Positions 36,863 to 44,744 of a stretch of 49,600 bases of DNA are shown in pieces (within the stretch, counting starts at the first letter, position 1; each line of letters begins with the position of its first letter). The stretch spans positions 1 to 49,600 of the forward strand of contig JAQTNF010000017.1 in the NCBI GenBank assembly GCA_028713995.1. The letters are read 5' to 3'. The notes under the pieces are model-generated. The model did no database searches and was not told where the DNA came from. It saw only the letters and a list, made by a program, of their open reading frames with translations. The DNA comes from Deltaproteobacteria bacterium. Lineage in GTDB: Bacteria; Myxococcota_A; Polyangia; JAAYKL01. A program made the translations under genes and the position numbers.

Positions 36863-37522
36863 TTGAAGAAGCGACGGGTAGCCATATACGGTGCCGGAGG
36901 ATTTGGCCGCGAGGTTGCTTGGCTCGCGGAAAGTTACGCGCGGCCTAAGGGGGGCTTCGAGGTTGTGGCTTTCATCGATGACGAATTCAGAAAGCCAGGA
37001 GAGACAATCAATGGCTTCCCCGTAGTCAGAGTGAAAGACCTTTCGTCTAGATATCCCGATACTGGCGTCGCCATCGCCATCGGAAATCCAAAGGCCAGGC
37101 AGGCGGTAGCGGAACGCTGCCTGGCTTTGGGATTGGCATTTGTGGAACTGATCCACGAGGGGGCAGAGACCTCGCGGTGGGTCGAGATTGGAGAGGGCGC
37201 GGTCATCTGCGGCGGTAATATCATCACGACCAACATCATTTTCGGAACGCAGGTCCAGATCAATCTAGACTGTACCATAGGTCACGACGTGATTATGGAT
37301 GACTACACGACATTGGCGCCAGGTGTGCATGTGTCGGGTTGTGTCCACATGGGAAAGCGCGTCTATGTTGGCACTGGCGCAGTTTTCGTGAACGGCACCC
37401 AAGATTCGCCATTGGTCATTGGTGACGACGCGGTGATTGGGGCAGGAGCGTGCGTGACCAAGTCGGTACCGTCAGGAGAAACGTGGGTCGGTATTCCCGC
37501 AAGGCCTCTGGTGCGCCCATGA
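36863..37522 (+). CDS. PglD-like sugar O/N-acetyltransferase
   Basis: A 219-residue protein with an N-terminal Rossmann-like PglD_N domain (VAIYGAGGFGREVAWLAESY) and a C-terminal left-handed beta-helix of hexapeptide repeats. The catalytic-type His is in NLDCTIGHDVIMDDYTTLAP near residue 138, and the end reads VGIPARPL. PglD acetylates the 4-amino group of UDP-4-amino-bacillosamine. TTG start preceded by AAGGAGAG. The stop overlaps an ATG that begins not the intact aminotransferase but a frameshifted copy of its 5' end. The 128 bases upstream hold nothing recognisable. Confidence 0.88.
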   Translation: MKKRRVAIYGAGGFGREVAWLAESYARPKGGFEVVAFIDDEFRKPGETINGFPVVRVKDLSSRYPDTGVAIAIGNPKARQAVAERCLALGLAFVELIHEGAETSRWVEIGEGAVICGGNIITTNIIFGTQVQINLDCTIGHDVIMDDYTTLAPGVHVSGCVHMGKRVYVGTGAVFVNGTQDSPLVIGDDAVIGAGACVTKSVPSGETWVGIPARPLVRP

Positions 37523-37601
37523 TCCGCATCTCCCTCTCCCCTCCCCACCGGGCTCCGACGAGCGGTTGCTCCTGCTCGACGCATTCGACTCCAGCTGGAT
37601 C
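37519..37601 (+). pseudogene. Truncated, frameshifted duplicate of the pglE-like 5' end
   Basis: These 83 bases align with the first 84 bases of the intact gene at 37697 with a handful of mismatches and one missing base near CACCGGGCTCC, which breaks the frame after about 11 codons. It keeps the ATGA overlap with the pglD-like gene that the intact gene has lost. A 7-bp hairpin (CGGGAAA / TTTCCCG, 37604-37623) follows directly. The remaining bases up to 37696 show nothing else. Confidence 0.75.
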
Positions 37602-37696
37602 CCCGGGAAACAGGCCTTTCCCGCAGGGGGGTGGAATGGCAACTGAGGAATCTGAAGACTGAAGGCATCCTTCTGTGAAAAATGGACAATGACCCA

Positions 37697-38863
37697 ATGA
37701 CCCGCATCTACCTCTCCCCTCCCCACATGAGCCCCGACGAGCGGTTGCTTCTGCTCGACGCATTCGACTCCAACTGGATCGCGCCGCTCGGGCCGCATGT
37801 GGACGCGTTCGAGCGCGAGATGGTGACCTACCTGATGGACGGTCAGGCGGCGGCAAGGACCGGCGGGGAGCTGCACGCCCTGGCCCTGTCGTCAGGCACG
37901 TCCGCCCTGCACCTCGCGCTCATCGAGCTCGGCGTCGGGCCGGGGGATCGGGTGCTCTGCTCGTCGCTCACCTTCTCGGCCTCGGCCAACGTCATCCGCT
38001 ACGTGGGCGCCGAGCCTGTCTTCGTGGACACGGCCTTGTCCTCGTGGAACCTCGATCCGGTCCTGGTGGCCGAGGAGCTGGAGACAGGGGCGCGGGAAGG
38101 CAAGCGATACAAGGCCGTCATCGCCGTGGACCTATATGGCGACCCGGCGGATCTCGAGCCCATCCGCGCCGACTGCCAGCGATACGGAGCCGCGCTGATC
38201 GAGGACGCGGCCGAGGCCGCGGGATCGAGCTATCGGGACCGGAAGTGCGGGACGATGGGCGATCTCTCGGTGCTCAGCTTCAACGGGAACAAGATCCTCA
38301 CCACCGCGGGCGGTGGCATGCTGCTCTCGGCGAACGAGCGGTGGATCGACCATGCCCGCAAGCTGTCCACGCAGGCTCGCGAACCGGCACCTCACTACCA
38401 GCACCAGGAGATCGGCTACAATTACCGCCTCTCCAACCTTCTCGCGGCCGTGGGCCGCGGGCAGCTGCGCTGGCTGGACGAACGGATCGCGCGCAAGTAC
38501 CGGATCCGCGCCTTTTACGAGGGCGCGCTCAGCGGCCTGCCCGGCGTCTCGTTCCTGCCGCTCCCGGCCTTTGGCCGAAGCAACTGCTGGCTAACCTGCA
38601 TCCAGGTGGATCCGGCCGCGTTCGGCGCCACGCGCGAAGACATCCGGCTCCACCTCGAGTCCCTCGACATCGAGGCGCGCCCCGTGTGGAAACCCATGCA
38701 CATGCAGCCCGTGTTTCGCGAATGCCGCGTCATCGGCGGCGCCGTGTCCGAGGATCTCTTCGAGCGCGGGCTGTGCCTGCCCTCCGGCTCCTCCCTCACC
38801 GACGCGGATCTCGATCGCGTGCTCCACGCCGTGACCGACGTGATCGCGCGACACCGAGGTTGA
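37697..38863 (+). CDS. PglE-like DegT/DnrJ/EryC1 aminotransferase
   Basis: A 388-residue PLP enzyme of the PglE/WecE-like group. It opens IYLSPPHMSPDERLLLLDAF, then has SSGTSALHLALIELGV for phosphate binding, LIEDAAEAAGSSYRDRKCG with the PLP Asp, and LSFNGNKILTTAGGGML with the Schiff-base Lys near residue 198. PglE aminates C4 of UDP-4-keto-6-deoxy-GlcNAc on the way to bacillosamine. With the PglD-, PglC- and PglF-like genes around it, this completes a putative priming-sugar module. The separation from pglD by a broken duplicate of its own start is odd. Confidence 0.9.
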   Translation: MTRIYLSPPHMSPDERLLLLDAFDSNWIAPLGPHVDAFEREMVTYLMDGQAAARTGGELHALALSSGTSALHLALIELGVGPGDRVLCSSLTFSASANVIRYVGAEPVFVDTALSSWNLDPVLVAEELETGAREGKRYKAVIAVDLYGDPADLEPIRADCQRYGAALIEDAAEAAGSSYRDRKCGTMGDLSVLSFNGNKILTTAGGGMLLSANERWIDHARKLSTQAREPAPHYQHQEIGYNYRLSNLLAAVGRGQLRWLDERIARKYRIRAFYEGALSGLPGVSFLPLPAFGRSNCWLTCIQVDPAAFGATREDIRLHLESLDIEARPVWKPMHMQPVFRECRVIGGAVSEDLFERGLCLPSGSSLTDADLDRVLHAVTDVIARHRG

Positions 38864-39044
38864 AGAACGGTCGCGCCGCTCCTTCAACCCATTCGGAAGA
38901 CACTCCGGAAAAGTATGACCCGTCCGGAACACGTTCCGACCGGACGAAAACGAAACAGCGGAACGGCGCTTCGCGTGCTAAGGTAGTCGAGGAGCCGAGG
39001 CCCGCCGCGTTTCACGGCGACGGCACGATGAAGGAGCGGAAAAC

Positions 39045-39251
39045 ATGGGCATGGTGGATGCAAAGAACATGACCCCGAGCCAGCGGGTTCTGGCCATGGA
39101 GGCGTTGTGGGAGGCGATGTGCCATGAAGGAATCGAGCTGGAGTCTCCGGATTGGCACGAAGACATTCTCAACGAACGCCGAGCGAGAATCGCGGCGGGC
39201 GAGACCGGTTTCGTCACCCTGAAGCAACTCAGAGAGCAAATCGGAAAATGA
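39045..39251 (+). CDS. Addiction-module antitoxin (PF09720-type)
   Basis: A 68-residue protein with the short helical pattern of Unstab_antitox proteins: LAMEALWEAMCHEGIELESP, then WHEDILNERRARIAAGE. These bind and neutralise ParE/RelE-type toxins. GGAG lies nine bases before the ATG. Its stop overlaps the toxin start (ATGA), the normal module arrangement. The 180 bases upstream contain only a short GC-rich inverted repeat (CGGAAC-AC-GTTCCG, 38925-38938) of unknown role. Confidence 0.85.
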   Translation: MGMVDAKNMTPSQRVLAMEALWEAMCHEGIELESPDWHEDILNERRARIAAGETGFVTLKQLREQIGK

Positions 39252-39583
39252 AGAAGAGGGATGTCGTCGTCTCCGAGGACGCCATCGTCGACATTGAGGA
39301 AGCCCCGGCTTTCTATGATCGGCAGGAAAGAGGCCTCGGAGATTACTTTATTTCCTGTCTCATGTCGGACCTCGAATCGCTGGGCTTTTTCGCCGGCATC
39401 CACTCCGTATGGTTCGGCTACCATCGAATGCTCGCCAAGCGATTTCCTTTCGCGATTTACTACGATTTGGTCGAAGAGCTGGTCGTGATCATGGCGGTGC
39501 TGGACATGAGGCGCAACCCTTCGACCATCAGGAAAAGGCTCTCGGATTCGTCCCGAGCGGCCCCCTCCCCGGCACCCCGATAA
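39248..39583 (+). CDS. RelE/ParE-family toxin
   Basis: A 111-residue protein with the ParE-like fold pattern: VVSEDAIVDIEEAPAFYDRQ, GLGDYFISCLMSDLESL, then KRFPFAIYYDLVEELVVIMA and VLDMRRNPSTIRKRL at the end. These toxins block gyrase or cleave mRNA; which applies here cannot be told. The C-terminal 15 residues (Ser/Ala/Pro-rich) look like run-on. Co-translated with the antitoxin. The 176 bases downstream are GC-rich and non-coding until the AbiE promoter. Confidence 0.85.
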   Translation: MKKRDVVVSEDAIVDIEEAPAFYDRQERGLGDYFISCLMSDLESLGFFAGIHSVWFGYHRMLAKRFPFAIYYDLVEELVVIMAVLDMRRNPSTIRKRLSDSSRAAPSPAPR

Positions 39584-39724
39584 GCGCGGGGCGGCGAACC
39601 GCTTGAACGCCCCTCGCGCCCGGCGATGAATCGCCGGGCTGAGGAGACAAAGGGCGCCGTGCGCGCCCTGCACAACAGGACCAGCCCCGCCGGGGCTTCG
39701 TCGATGGAGCCCGGGTCGTGTCCG

Positions 39725-39753
39725 TTGCCATAACATGCCAGTAATGGCATATT
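39725..39753 (+). promoter_or_regulatory. Promoter with embedded operator for abiEi-abiEii
   Basis: TTGCCA (39725-39730) and CATATT (39748-39753) are 17 bases apart. ATGCCA-GTAA-TGGCAT (39735-39750), a perfect inverted repeat, lies in the spacer just before the abiEi ATG at 39760. AbiEi antitoxins are known to bind inverted repeats at their own promoter, so autoregulation is plausible. Confidence 0.55.
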
Positions 39754-39759
39754 GACACC

Positions 39760-40401
39760 ATGGAATTCAGGGATCTGCTGCGCATCGTGGGCGACGAGCC
39801 GGTGTTCGAAACCGGCCTCTTGCTCGCCGGCGACGTCGACGCGGCCGACGTGCGGCGCCAGCTCTCCCGCTGGGCAGCTCGAGGCAAGGTCGTCGCGCTG
39901 CGAAGGGGCCTGTACGCCCTGGCCGCGCCCTACCGCAAGGTGGAGCCCCACGCGTTCCTCGTGTCCAATCGGCTCGTGAGCCCGTCCTATGTGAGCCTGC
40001 AATCAGCCCTCTCCCACCACGGCTTTATCCCCGAGGGCGTGCCGATCACGACCGCGGTGACGCCGAGGCGGCCGGGCGCGAGGAGCACCACCTTGGGGGC
40101 GTTCCTTTACCGCCACGTGGACACGGCCTTGTTGTTCGGCTTCGTCTCCGAGGAGGTGGCGCCCGGACAGCGCGCCCTCGTCGCCACGCCGGAGAAAGCG
40201 CTCCTCGATCTCGTGCACCTGACGCCGGGCGGGGACAGGCCCGAGGCGCTTGCCGCGTTGCGCCTGCAGGGGCTCGAGCGGCTCGATCGCGAACGGCTCT
40301 CGCTGCTGGCCGGACATTGGCCGGGTCACAAGGCGCGACGAGCGGCGCGGGCCGTCAAGCGGCTTGCCGACGCGCAGGCCGACGAGGAGGAGATGCTGTG
40401 A
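39760..40401 (+). CDS. abiEi: AbiEi-family antitoxin (type IV-like TA)
   Basis: A 213-residue protein with an N-terminal winged helix (LLLAGDVDAADVRRQLSRWA followed by ARGKVVALRRGLYAL) and a C-terminal domain with SNRLVSPSYVSLQSALSHHG and ATPEKALLDLVHL. This is the usual AbiEi pattern. AbiEi represses its promoter and antagonises the AbiEii nucleotidyltransferase toxin; related pairs give phage abortive infection or plasmid stabilisation. It is co-translated with abiEii through a GTGA overlap. Confidence 0.9.
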   Translation: MEFRDLLRIVGDEPVFETGLLLAGDVDAADVRRQLSRWAARGKVVALRRGLYALAAPYRKVEPHAFLVSNRLVSPSYVSLQSALSHHGFIPEGVPITTAVTPRRPGARSTTLGAFLYRHVDTALLFGFVSEEVAPGQRALVATPEKALLDLVHLTPGGDRPEALAALRLQGLERLDRERLSLLAGHWPGHKARRAARAVKRLADAQADEEEML

Positions 40402-41213
40402 AGGAAATCCTGCGCGAGCTCGTCGGGAAAAGCCCGTCGCGGGCCCACGCCGGGAACGCGGTGCGCGAGTACCTGCAGGCTCGCGTTCTCGAGGGCATCC
40501 AGCGCGCCGGCGGGATGATCCCGCTCGCGTTCCACGGCGGGACCGCGCTGCGGTTTCTGTACGGCCTGCCCCGCTTTTCCGAGGATCTGGACTTTGCCCT
40601 GGAGGGCGACCGGACGAGGTTCGATTTGCGCACCCTTGCTCGTGCGATCGGCTCCGGGCTGCGCTCCGAGGGCTACGAGGTGGTCCTCAAGATCGCGGAT
40701 CGAAAGGCCGTGCACGCGCTCTCAGTGCGGTTCGCGGGCCTGCTCCACGAGCTCGGGCTCTCGCCGCGGCAGGAGCAGGTCCTCTCGATCAAGGTCGAGG
40801 CCGACACCCGCCCGCCCGCGGGTGCCGTGTGCGAGACCACCGTGGTCAGGCGCCACCTCACCTTGCAGCTGCGGCATCACGATCGCGCCTCGCTCCTGGC
40901 CGGCAAGCTGCACGCGATCCTGCAGCGGCCGTACGCCAAGGGTCGCGACCTGTACGACCTGCTGTGGTACCTGGCGGATCCGGGCTGGCCGGAGCCCAAC
41001 CTCGAGCTGCTCGGCAACGCCCTGCGCCAGACGGGCTGGGAGGGCGCCTCGCCCACGGCGGCGAACTGGCGACGGCTCGTGGACGCGCGCCTCGCGGGGC
41101 TCGACTGGCGCCTTGTCGCGGCCGACGTGGCCCCGTTCCTCGAACCCGGTACGGATCCGGCGCTCCTGACCGAAGACAACGTACGGCGCCTGCTGAAGGG
41201 AAACACGCCATGA
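40398..41213 (+). CDS. abiEii: AbiEii/AbiGii nucleotidyltransferase toxin
   Basis: A 271-residue nucleotidyltransferase-fold protein. FHGGTALRFLYGLPRFSEDL followed by DF (residues 45-66) contains the GG(T/S) and SxDLD catalytic motifs, and SLLAGKLHAILQRPYAKGRD carries the third-motif Lys and Asp characteristic of AbiEii. The toxin transfers nucleotides to a cellular target, reported as tRNA for some relatives. GTG start overlapping the abiEi stop. The active-site residues look intact, so the module could be functional. Confidence 0.9.
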   Translation: MKEILRELVGKSPSRAHAGNAVREYLQARVLEGIQRAGGMIPLAFHGGTALRFLYGLPRFSEDLDFALEGDRTRFDLRTLARAIGSGLRSEGYEVVLKIADRKAVHALSVRFAGLLHELGLSPRQEQVLSIKVEADTRPPAGAVCETTVVRRHLTLQLRHHDRASLLAGKLHAILQRPYAKGRDLYDLLWYLADPGWPEPNLELLGNALRQTGWEGASPTAANWRRLVDARLAGLDWRLVAADVAPFLEPGTDPALLTEDNVRRLLKGNTP

Positions 41214-41235
41214 CCGATTGGATCTGGGTGAGCGG

Positions 41236-41340
41236 ATGTTCCTCAGACTGGACGACATCCGTCTCCACCTCGAATCCCTCGACATCGAGGCCCGCCTTTG
41301 CCAACAGATCGGTCATTTTTCTTTCCGAAAATCCCATTAA
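41236..41340 (+). pseudogene. Short fragment related to the pglE-like C-terminal region
   Basis: A 34-codon frame containing DDIRLHLESLDIEAR, which matches EDIRLHLESLDIEAR in the pglE-like protein. At DNA level 41251-41296 and the corresponding bases starting at 38636 differ at only four of 46 positions, three of them silent. The flanking sequence is unrelated. It looks like a remnant of a diverged second pglE copy left next to the AbiE module. Confidence 0.55.
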
Positions 41341-41361
41341 CTGGTAATAAATATTACCAGT
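41340..41361. promoter_or_regulatory. Perfect palindromic operator upstream of the AAA_14 ATPase
   Basis: ACTGGTAATA (41340-41349) and TATTACCAGT (41352-41361) form a perfect 10-bp inverted repeat with a 2-base spacer, in an AT-rich patch ending 10 bases before the ATPase ATG. It is well suited to binding a dimeric regulator and covering the promoter or ribosome site. Confidence 0.65.
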
Positions 41362-41371
41362 ACAAGAGAGC

Positions 41372-42673
41372 ATGGGATTGAGCCTGAAATCGATCATCCT
41401 GGATTTTCAAGAGGTCGCCCTGGAGACCGGGGTGCCCCGGCGTCTGGAAATCAAGACGCTCCCGGGTAAGGCGGCGGTGTGCATCGGCGTGCGCCGCGGC
41501 GGCAAATCGACGTATTTGTTTCAGATCATGGCGAAGCTCCTGTCCGAGGGGGTCTTGCGCGAGAACATTCTCTACCTCAATTTTTTCGACGATCGGCTCC
41601 ACGGCCTCCTCGGCGGCGACCTCGGCGCGATCACCGAGGCGTACTTTTCGCTCCATCCCGAGAAGAAGAACCGCGAGATGGTCTACTGCTTCTTCGACGA
41701 GATCCAGATGGTCTCAGGCTGGGAGGCGTTCATCGATCGCCTGATGCGGACGGAGAAGTGCAGGGTGTTTCTCACCGGCTCTTCGTCCCGGATGTTGTCG
41801 CGCGAGGTCGCCACGCAGATGCGTGGTCGCGCGCTTTCGTGGGAGCTGTTCCCTTTCTCGTTCCCGGAGTTTCTCGACTTCAAGGGGGTGCACGCCGCGG
41901 GCGCGCTGTCGACCCGGGCGCGCCTTCTCGTCCAAAAGGCGTTCGAGGAGTACTGGGAGACCGGCGGCTTTCCAGAGGTGGCCGGGGTCGACAGAAGGCT
42001 GCGGGTCAAGATCCACCAGGAATACTTCCACGCGACCCTGTTCCGCGATCTCGTCGAGCGCCACGACGTCTCCCACCCCAGGGCGGTGGTCGATCTGGCG
42101 CGCAGGCTCATCGACAACACGGCGTCGCTCTATACGTTGAACAGCCTCACCGGTTATCTGAAGTCGCTCGGGCACAAGGTCCCGAAAGCGTCCGTGGCGG
42201 AGTATCTTGCGTGGTTCGAAGACGCGTACTTTCTGTTCACCGTGCGGCTGTTCGACGCATCGCTCGCGCGCAGCAACGCCAACCCAAAGAAGATCTACGG
42301 CGTCGACCACGCCCTCGTCACCTCCGTGGCCTCGGGCGTGCTCGTGAACGCGGGGCACCTCCTGGAAAACCTCGTGTTCGTCGCGCTTCGGCGTCATGCG
42401 TCCGAGATTCACTACTACAGAACCCAAGGCGGCCTCGAGGTCGATTTCGTCGCGCGCACCCCCGATCGCACCCTTGAGCTCGTCCAGGTGTGCGAGACGA
42501 TGGCCGATCCGAAGACGCGCAAACGGGAGGTCGCGGCGCTTTGCGAAGCGATGGCCGAGCTCGATGTGCGCCGCGGCACGATCGTCACGCGAGGCGACGA
42601 CGAGGAGATCGCGACCGACGCCGGTGTGATCGAGGTCGTGCCGGCCTGGCGCTTCCTCTTGTCGCGAGGATGA
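41372..42673 (+). CDS. AAA_14/DUF4143 ATP-binding protein
   Basis: A 433-residue P-loop ATPase. Walker A is GVRRGGKST at residues 39-47 and Walker B is YCFFDEIQ near residue 110, followed by FLTGSSSRML and MRGRALSWELFPFSFPEF, typical of AAA_14. The C-terminal DUF4143 part includes KIYGVDHALV and YYRTQGGLEVDFVA with ELVQVCE, a PD-(D/E)xK-like pattern that may be a degenerate nuclease. Function of this widespread mobile family is unknown. Its place right after TA modules fits an accessory island. No ribosome site is clear; GAGAG precedes the ATG. Confidence 0.9.
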   Translation: MGLSLKSIILDFQEVALETGVPRRLEIKTLPGKAAVCIGVRRGGKSTYLFQIMAKLLSEGVLRENILYLNFFDDRLHGLLGGDLGAITEAYFSLHPEKKNREMVYCFFDEIQMVSGWEAFIDRLMRTEKCRVFLTGSSSRMLSREVATQMRGRALSWELFPFSFPEFLDFKGVHAAGALSTRARLLVQKAFEEYWETGGFPEVAGVDRRLRVKIHQEYFHATLFRDLVERHDVSHPRAVVDLARRLIDNTASLYTLNSLTGYLKSLGHKVPKASVAEYLAWFEDAYFLFTVRLFDASLARSNANPKKIYGVDHALVTSVASGVLVNAGHLLENLVFVALRRHASEIHYYRTQGGLEVDFVARTPDRTLELVQVCETMADPKTRKREVAALCEAMAELDVRRGTIVTRGDDEEIATDAGVIEVVPAWRFLLSRG

Positions 42674-42689
42674 GGATGTCGCCGAGAGA

Positions 42690-43535
42690 TTGACCCGCGT
42701 GAAGCCGAACCCCCAGCACGTCGTGTTGTTCCACCACTTCCGCAGGTTCCTTAAGGCCGCGGCCGAGGAGGGCATCGACGCGGCGCCGCTCAAGGGCGCC
42801 CACCTCATCACCGGCGTGTACCCCGAGGGCGAGGATCGGGGACAGCTCGCGGACGTGGATTTTCTCGTCCGGCCGCGCGACTGGGAGCGAGCGTTGCGCC
42901 TGCTCCCCAAGCTCGGTTTCGAGGAGCGGGTCCTTCCGAGCTGGCACCCGCCGGAGCGCAAAACGCACGAGGCCGGTTTCAACCTCGATCTCGGGGGCGG
43001 CAGGCGGATCCTCTTCGAGGTGCATCGCCACCTCCTTGAGCCGAGTCGTTTCCCCATCGACCACGAAGGAATCTGGGCGCGCAGCGTCGTCTCCGAGTTC
43101 GACGGGGTGCCGTGCCGCAGGCTCGCGGCCGAGGACCACTTCGTATTCGGCGCCCTGCACGAGGTCGCCCACCGCCTGCAGACCCTCGCGAAGACCGTAC
43201 GCGACCTGGAGCTTCTCGTTTCACGCGGCGGCGCCGATCTCCGCGTCGTGATCGCAAGGGCCAACGAGTGGCGCGTCCGGCGCATCATCTGGCTCTTTTT
43301 GTCCCTCATCGAGGACCGGGCTCCGCATCTCGGCGCGGGCGCGCTCACCGGGAGCGTCGCCCCGTCCCCGCCGGTGAGGATCGCGCTTCGGCTGCTCGTG
43401 CCCGACGAGCGTGGAACGCGGCTCACCTCCTTTCACCATCGGATCCAGGCGGCGCTGTTGTGGCCATGGCTCTTCGACGATATCAGGTCGGTCGTCAGGC
43501 TGGTTGCGCACCACCCCTTGTTCACCCCGCATTGA
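42690..43535 (+). CDS. NTP_transf_5-type nucleotidyltransferase family protein
   Basis: A 281-residue protein with LKGAHLITGVYPEGEDRGQL and ADVDFLVRPRDWERALRLL (about residues 34-68), the LKGxxL and DxDxLV motifs of the NTP_transf_5 family (PF14907). VHRHLL and FVFGALHEVAHR carry further conserved His residues. Members occur often in EPS/exosortase-type loci with no established reaction. TTG at 42690 is the likely start, although the frame stays open upstream and GTG 42699 is possible. It is followed by a VanZ-like gene through a TTGA overlap, which suggests these two belong to the polysaccharide locus rather than to the TA island. Confidence 0.8.
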   Translation: MTRVKPNPQHVVLFHHFRRFLKAAAEEGIDAAPLKGAHLITGVYPEGEDRGQLADVDFLVRPRDWERALRLLPKLGFEERVLPSWHPPERKTHEAGFNLDLGGGRRILFEVHRHLLEPSRFPIDHEGIWARSVVSEFDGVPCRRLAAEDHFVFGALHEVAHRLQTLAKTVRDLELLVSRGGADLRVVIARANEWRVRRIIWLFLSLIEDRAPHLGAGALTGSVAPSPPVRIALRLLVPDERGTRLTSFHHRIQAALLWPWLFDDIRSVVRLVAHHPLFTPH

Positions 43536-43930
43536 GCGTCTTGCAAAAAGGAAATCGACTCCGGATTTGTCTCGACTGGGCGCCGGCCATCGGGATCGCC
43601 GCGGGCATCTTCGCGCTGTCGTCGATTCCGGGCTCCGCGTTCCCTTCGATACGGTGGCCATACGCGGACAAGATCGCGCACGCCGCCCTCTACGGGCTTT
43701 TGGGTCTGCTCCTCGCCCTTGCGCTGCGGCGGACCGGACGCACGTGGGGGTGGGTACGCCTGATCGCGGTGGCCACGATCATCGCGGCCGCGTATGGGAT
43801 CACGGACGAGCTCCACCAGAAGCTCACGCCCTTCCGGTCGCCCGACCCTTTCGACGCCATGGCGGACGCGGTCGGGGCGCTCTTCGGAGCGGCGTTCTAC
43901 GCGATTGTCGCGCGCGCGAGGAAGCGTTGA
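43532..43930 (+). CDS. VanZ-like membrane protein
   Basis: A 132-residue protein with about four membrane segments (AIGIAAGIFALSSIPGSAFP, AALYGLLGLLLALAL, LIAVATIIAAAYGI, AVGALFGAAFYAIVARA). The VanZ family motif YADKIAHAALYGLLG is present, with YGITDELHQKLTPFRSPDPF and DAMADAVGALFG. VanZ homologues accompany EPS clusters and teicoplanin resistance; their molecular role is unclear. The TTG start at 43532 overlaps the previous stop; TTG 43541 is possible. Confidence 0.85.
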   Translation: MSVLQKGNRLRICLDWAPAIGIAAGIFALSSIPGSAFPSIRWPYADKIAHAALYGLLGLLLALALRRTGRTWGWVRLIAVATIIAAAYGITDELHQKLTPFRSPDPFDAMADAVGALFGAAFYAIVARARKR

Positions 43931-43985
43931 CCCGAACACGTGGCCTCAGCTTGACGATGTGGCCGCACGTAGCTACATTGAGCCC

Positions 43986-44276
43986 ATGATATCCGTTGGA
44001 ATCAGGGAGCTGAAGAACCGGCTGAGCGAATGTGTGCGTCGTGCCAGGGGTGGGGAGGTGGTCCTGGTGACCGACCGCGGCACCGTGGTGGCCCGGCTCA
44101 CTCGGCCTGGCGCGGGCGTCGATGGCGCTGACGACGGCGTCGCCCGTTTGGAGGCGGACGGGTTGCTGTCGAGTCGGGGCGGCAGGAACACGCCGGACCT
44201 CTATCCGGACATGAAACCTTTGCTGCCCAAGGGAGGTGCTCTCGACCTGCTCGACGACCTGCGAGGAGAGCGTTGA
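43986..44276 (+). CDS. Phd/YefM-type antitoxin
   Basis: A 96-residue protein whose first 45 residues (MISVGIRELKNRLSECVRRA, then EVVLVTDRGTVVARL) match the Phd/YefM DNA-binding fold. The C-terminal half (PDLYPDMKPLLPKGGALDLL) would wrap the PIN toxin. It shares a TTGA overlap with the toxin gene. The first 12 bases upstream of the ATG (CATTGAGC) give no ribosome site I can defend. Confidence 0.87.
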   Translation: MISVGIRELKNRLSECVRRARGGEVVLVTDRGTVVARLTRPGAGVDGADDGVARLEADGLLSSRGGRNTPDLYPDMKPLLPKGGALDLLDDLRGER

Positions 44277-44695
44277 GGCTGTACGCGGAGTCGAGCGCCG
44301 TTCTCTCGTGGCTGCTCGAGGAGAAACGAGGCGGTGAGGTGGGCGCCGTCCTCGCCCGCGCCCGCACGGTCTGCACGTCCGATCTGACCCTGGTGGAGTG
44401 CGATCGCACCCTGATTCGCGCCGTGGCGGCGGGTTCCATCCGCGAAAGGGACGCGGGCGAGCGCCGCGCCGTGCTCGACCGCGCCGTTGGCCGCTGGGTC
44501 ATGATCGCGATGGGCGCCGACATCGTCGCACGGGCGCGAAGGCGGTTCCCGGTGGAGCCCGTCAGAGCGCTCGACGCGCTCCATCTGGCCGCGGCGCTCG
44601 CCGTCTCGGCGCGAATGTCCGATCTGGCCGTGGCCAGCCTCGACTCCCGCATCCGGGACAACGCCGCGGCGCTCGGGATGCAGGTCCTGCCGTGA
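44273..44695 (+). CDS. vapC: PIN-domain (VapC-like) toxin
   Basis: A 140-residue PIN-domain ribonuclease. Candidate acidic active-site residues are Glu6 (in LYAESSAVLSWLL, where Asp is usual), Glu42 (TLVECDRTL), Asp101 (RALDALHLAAAL) and Asp124 (ASLDSRIRD). Asp-to-Glu at the first position is tolerated in part of the family, so activity is plausible but unproven. VapC toxins cleave tRNA or rRNA. TTG start inside the antitoxin stop. Confidence 0.88.
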   Translation: MRLYAESSAVLSWLLEEKRGGEVGAVLARARTVCTSDLTLVECDRTLIRAVAAGSIRERDAGERRAVLDRAVGRWVMIAMGADIVARARRRFPVEPVRALDALHLAAALAVSARMSDLAVASLDSRIRDNAAALGMQVLP

Positions 44696-44744
44696 GCCAG
44701 GGAAAATCCGGGTGCGCCACGGGATATGATATGAGTCATCGCTG

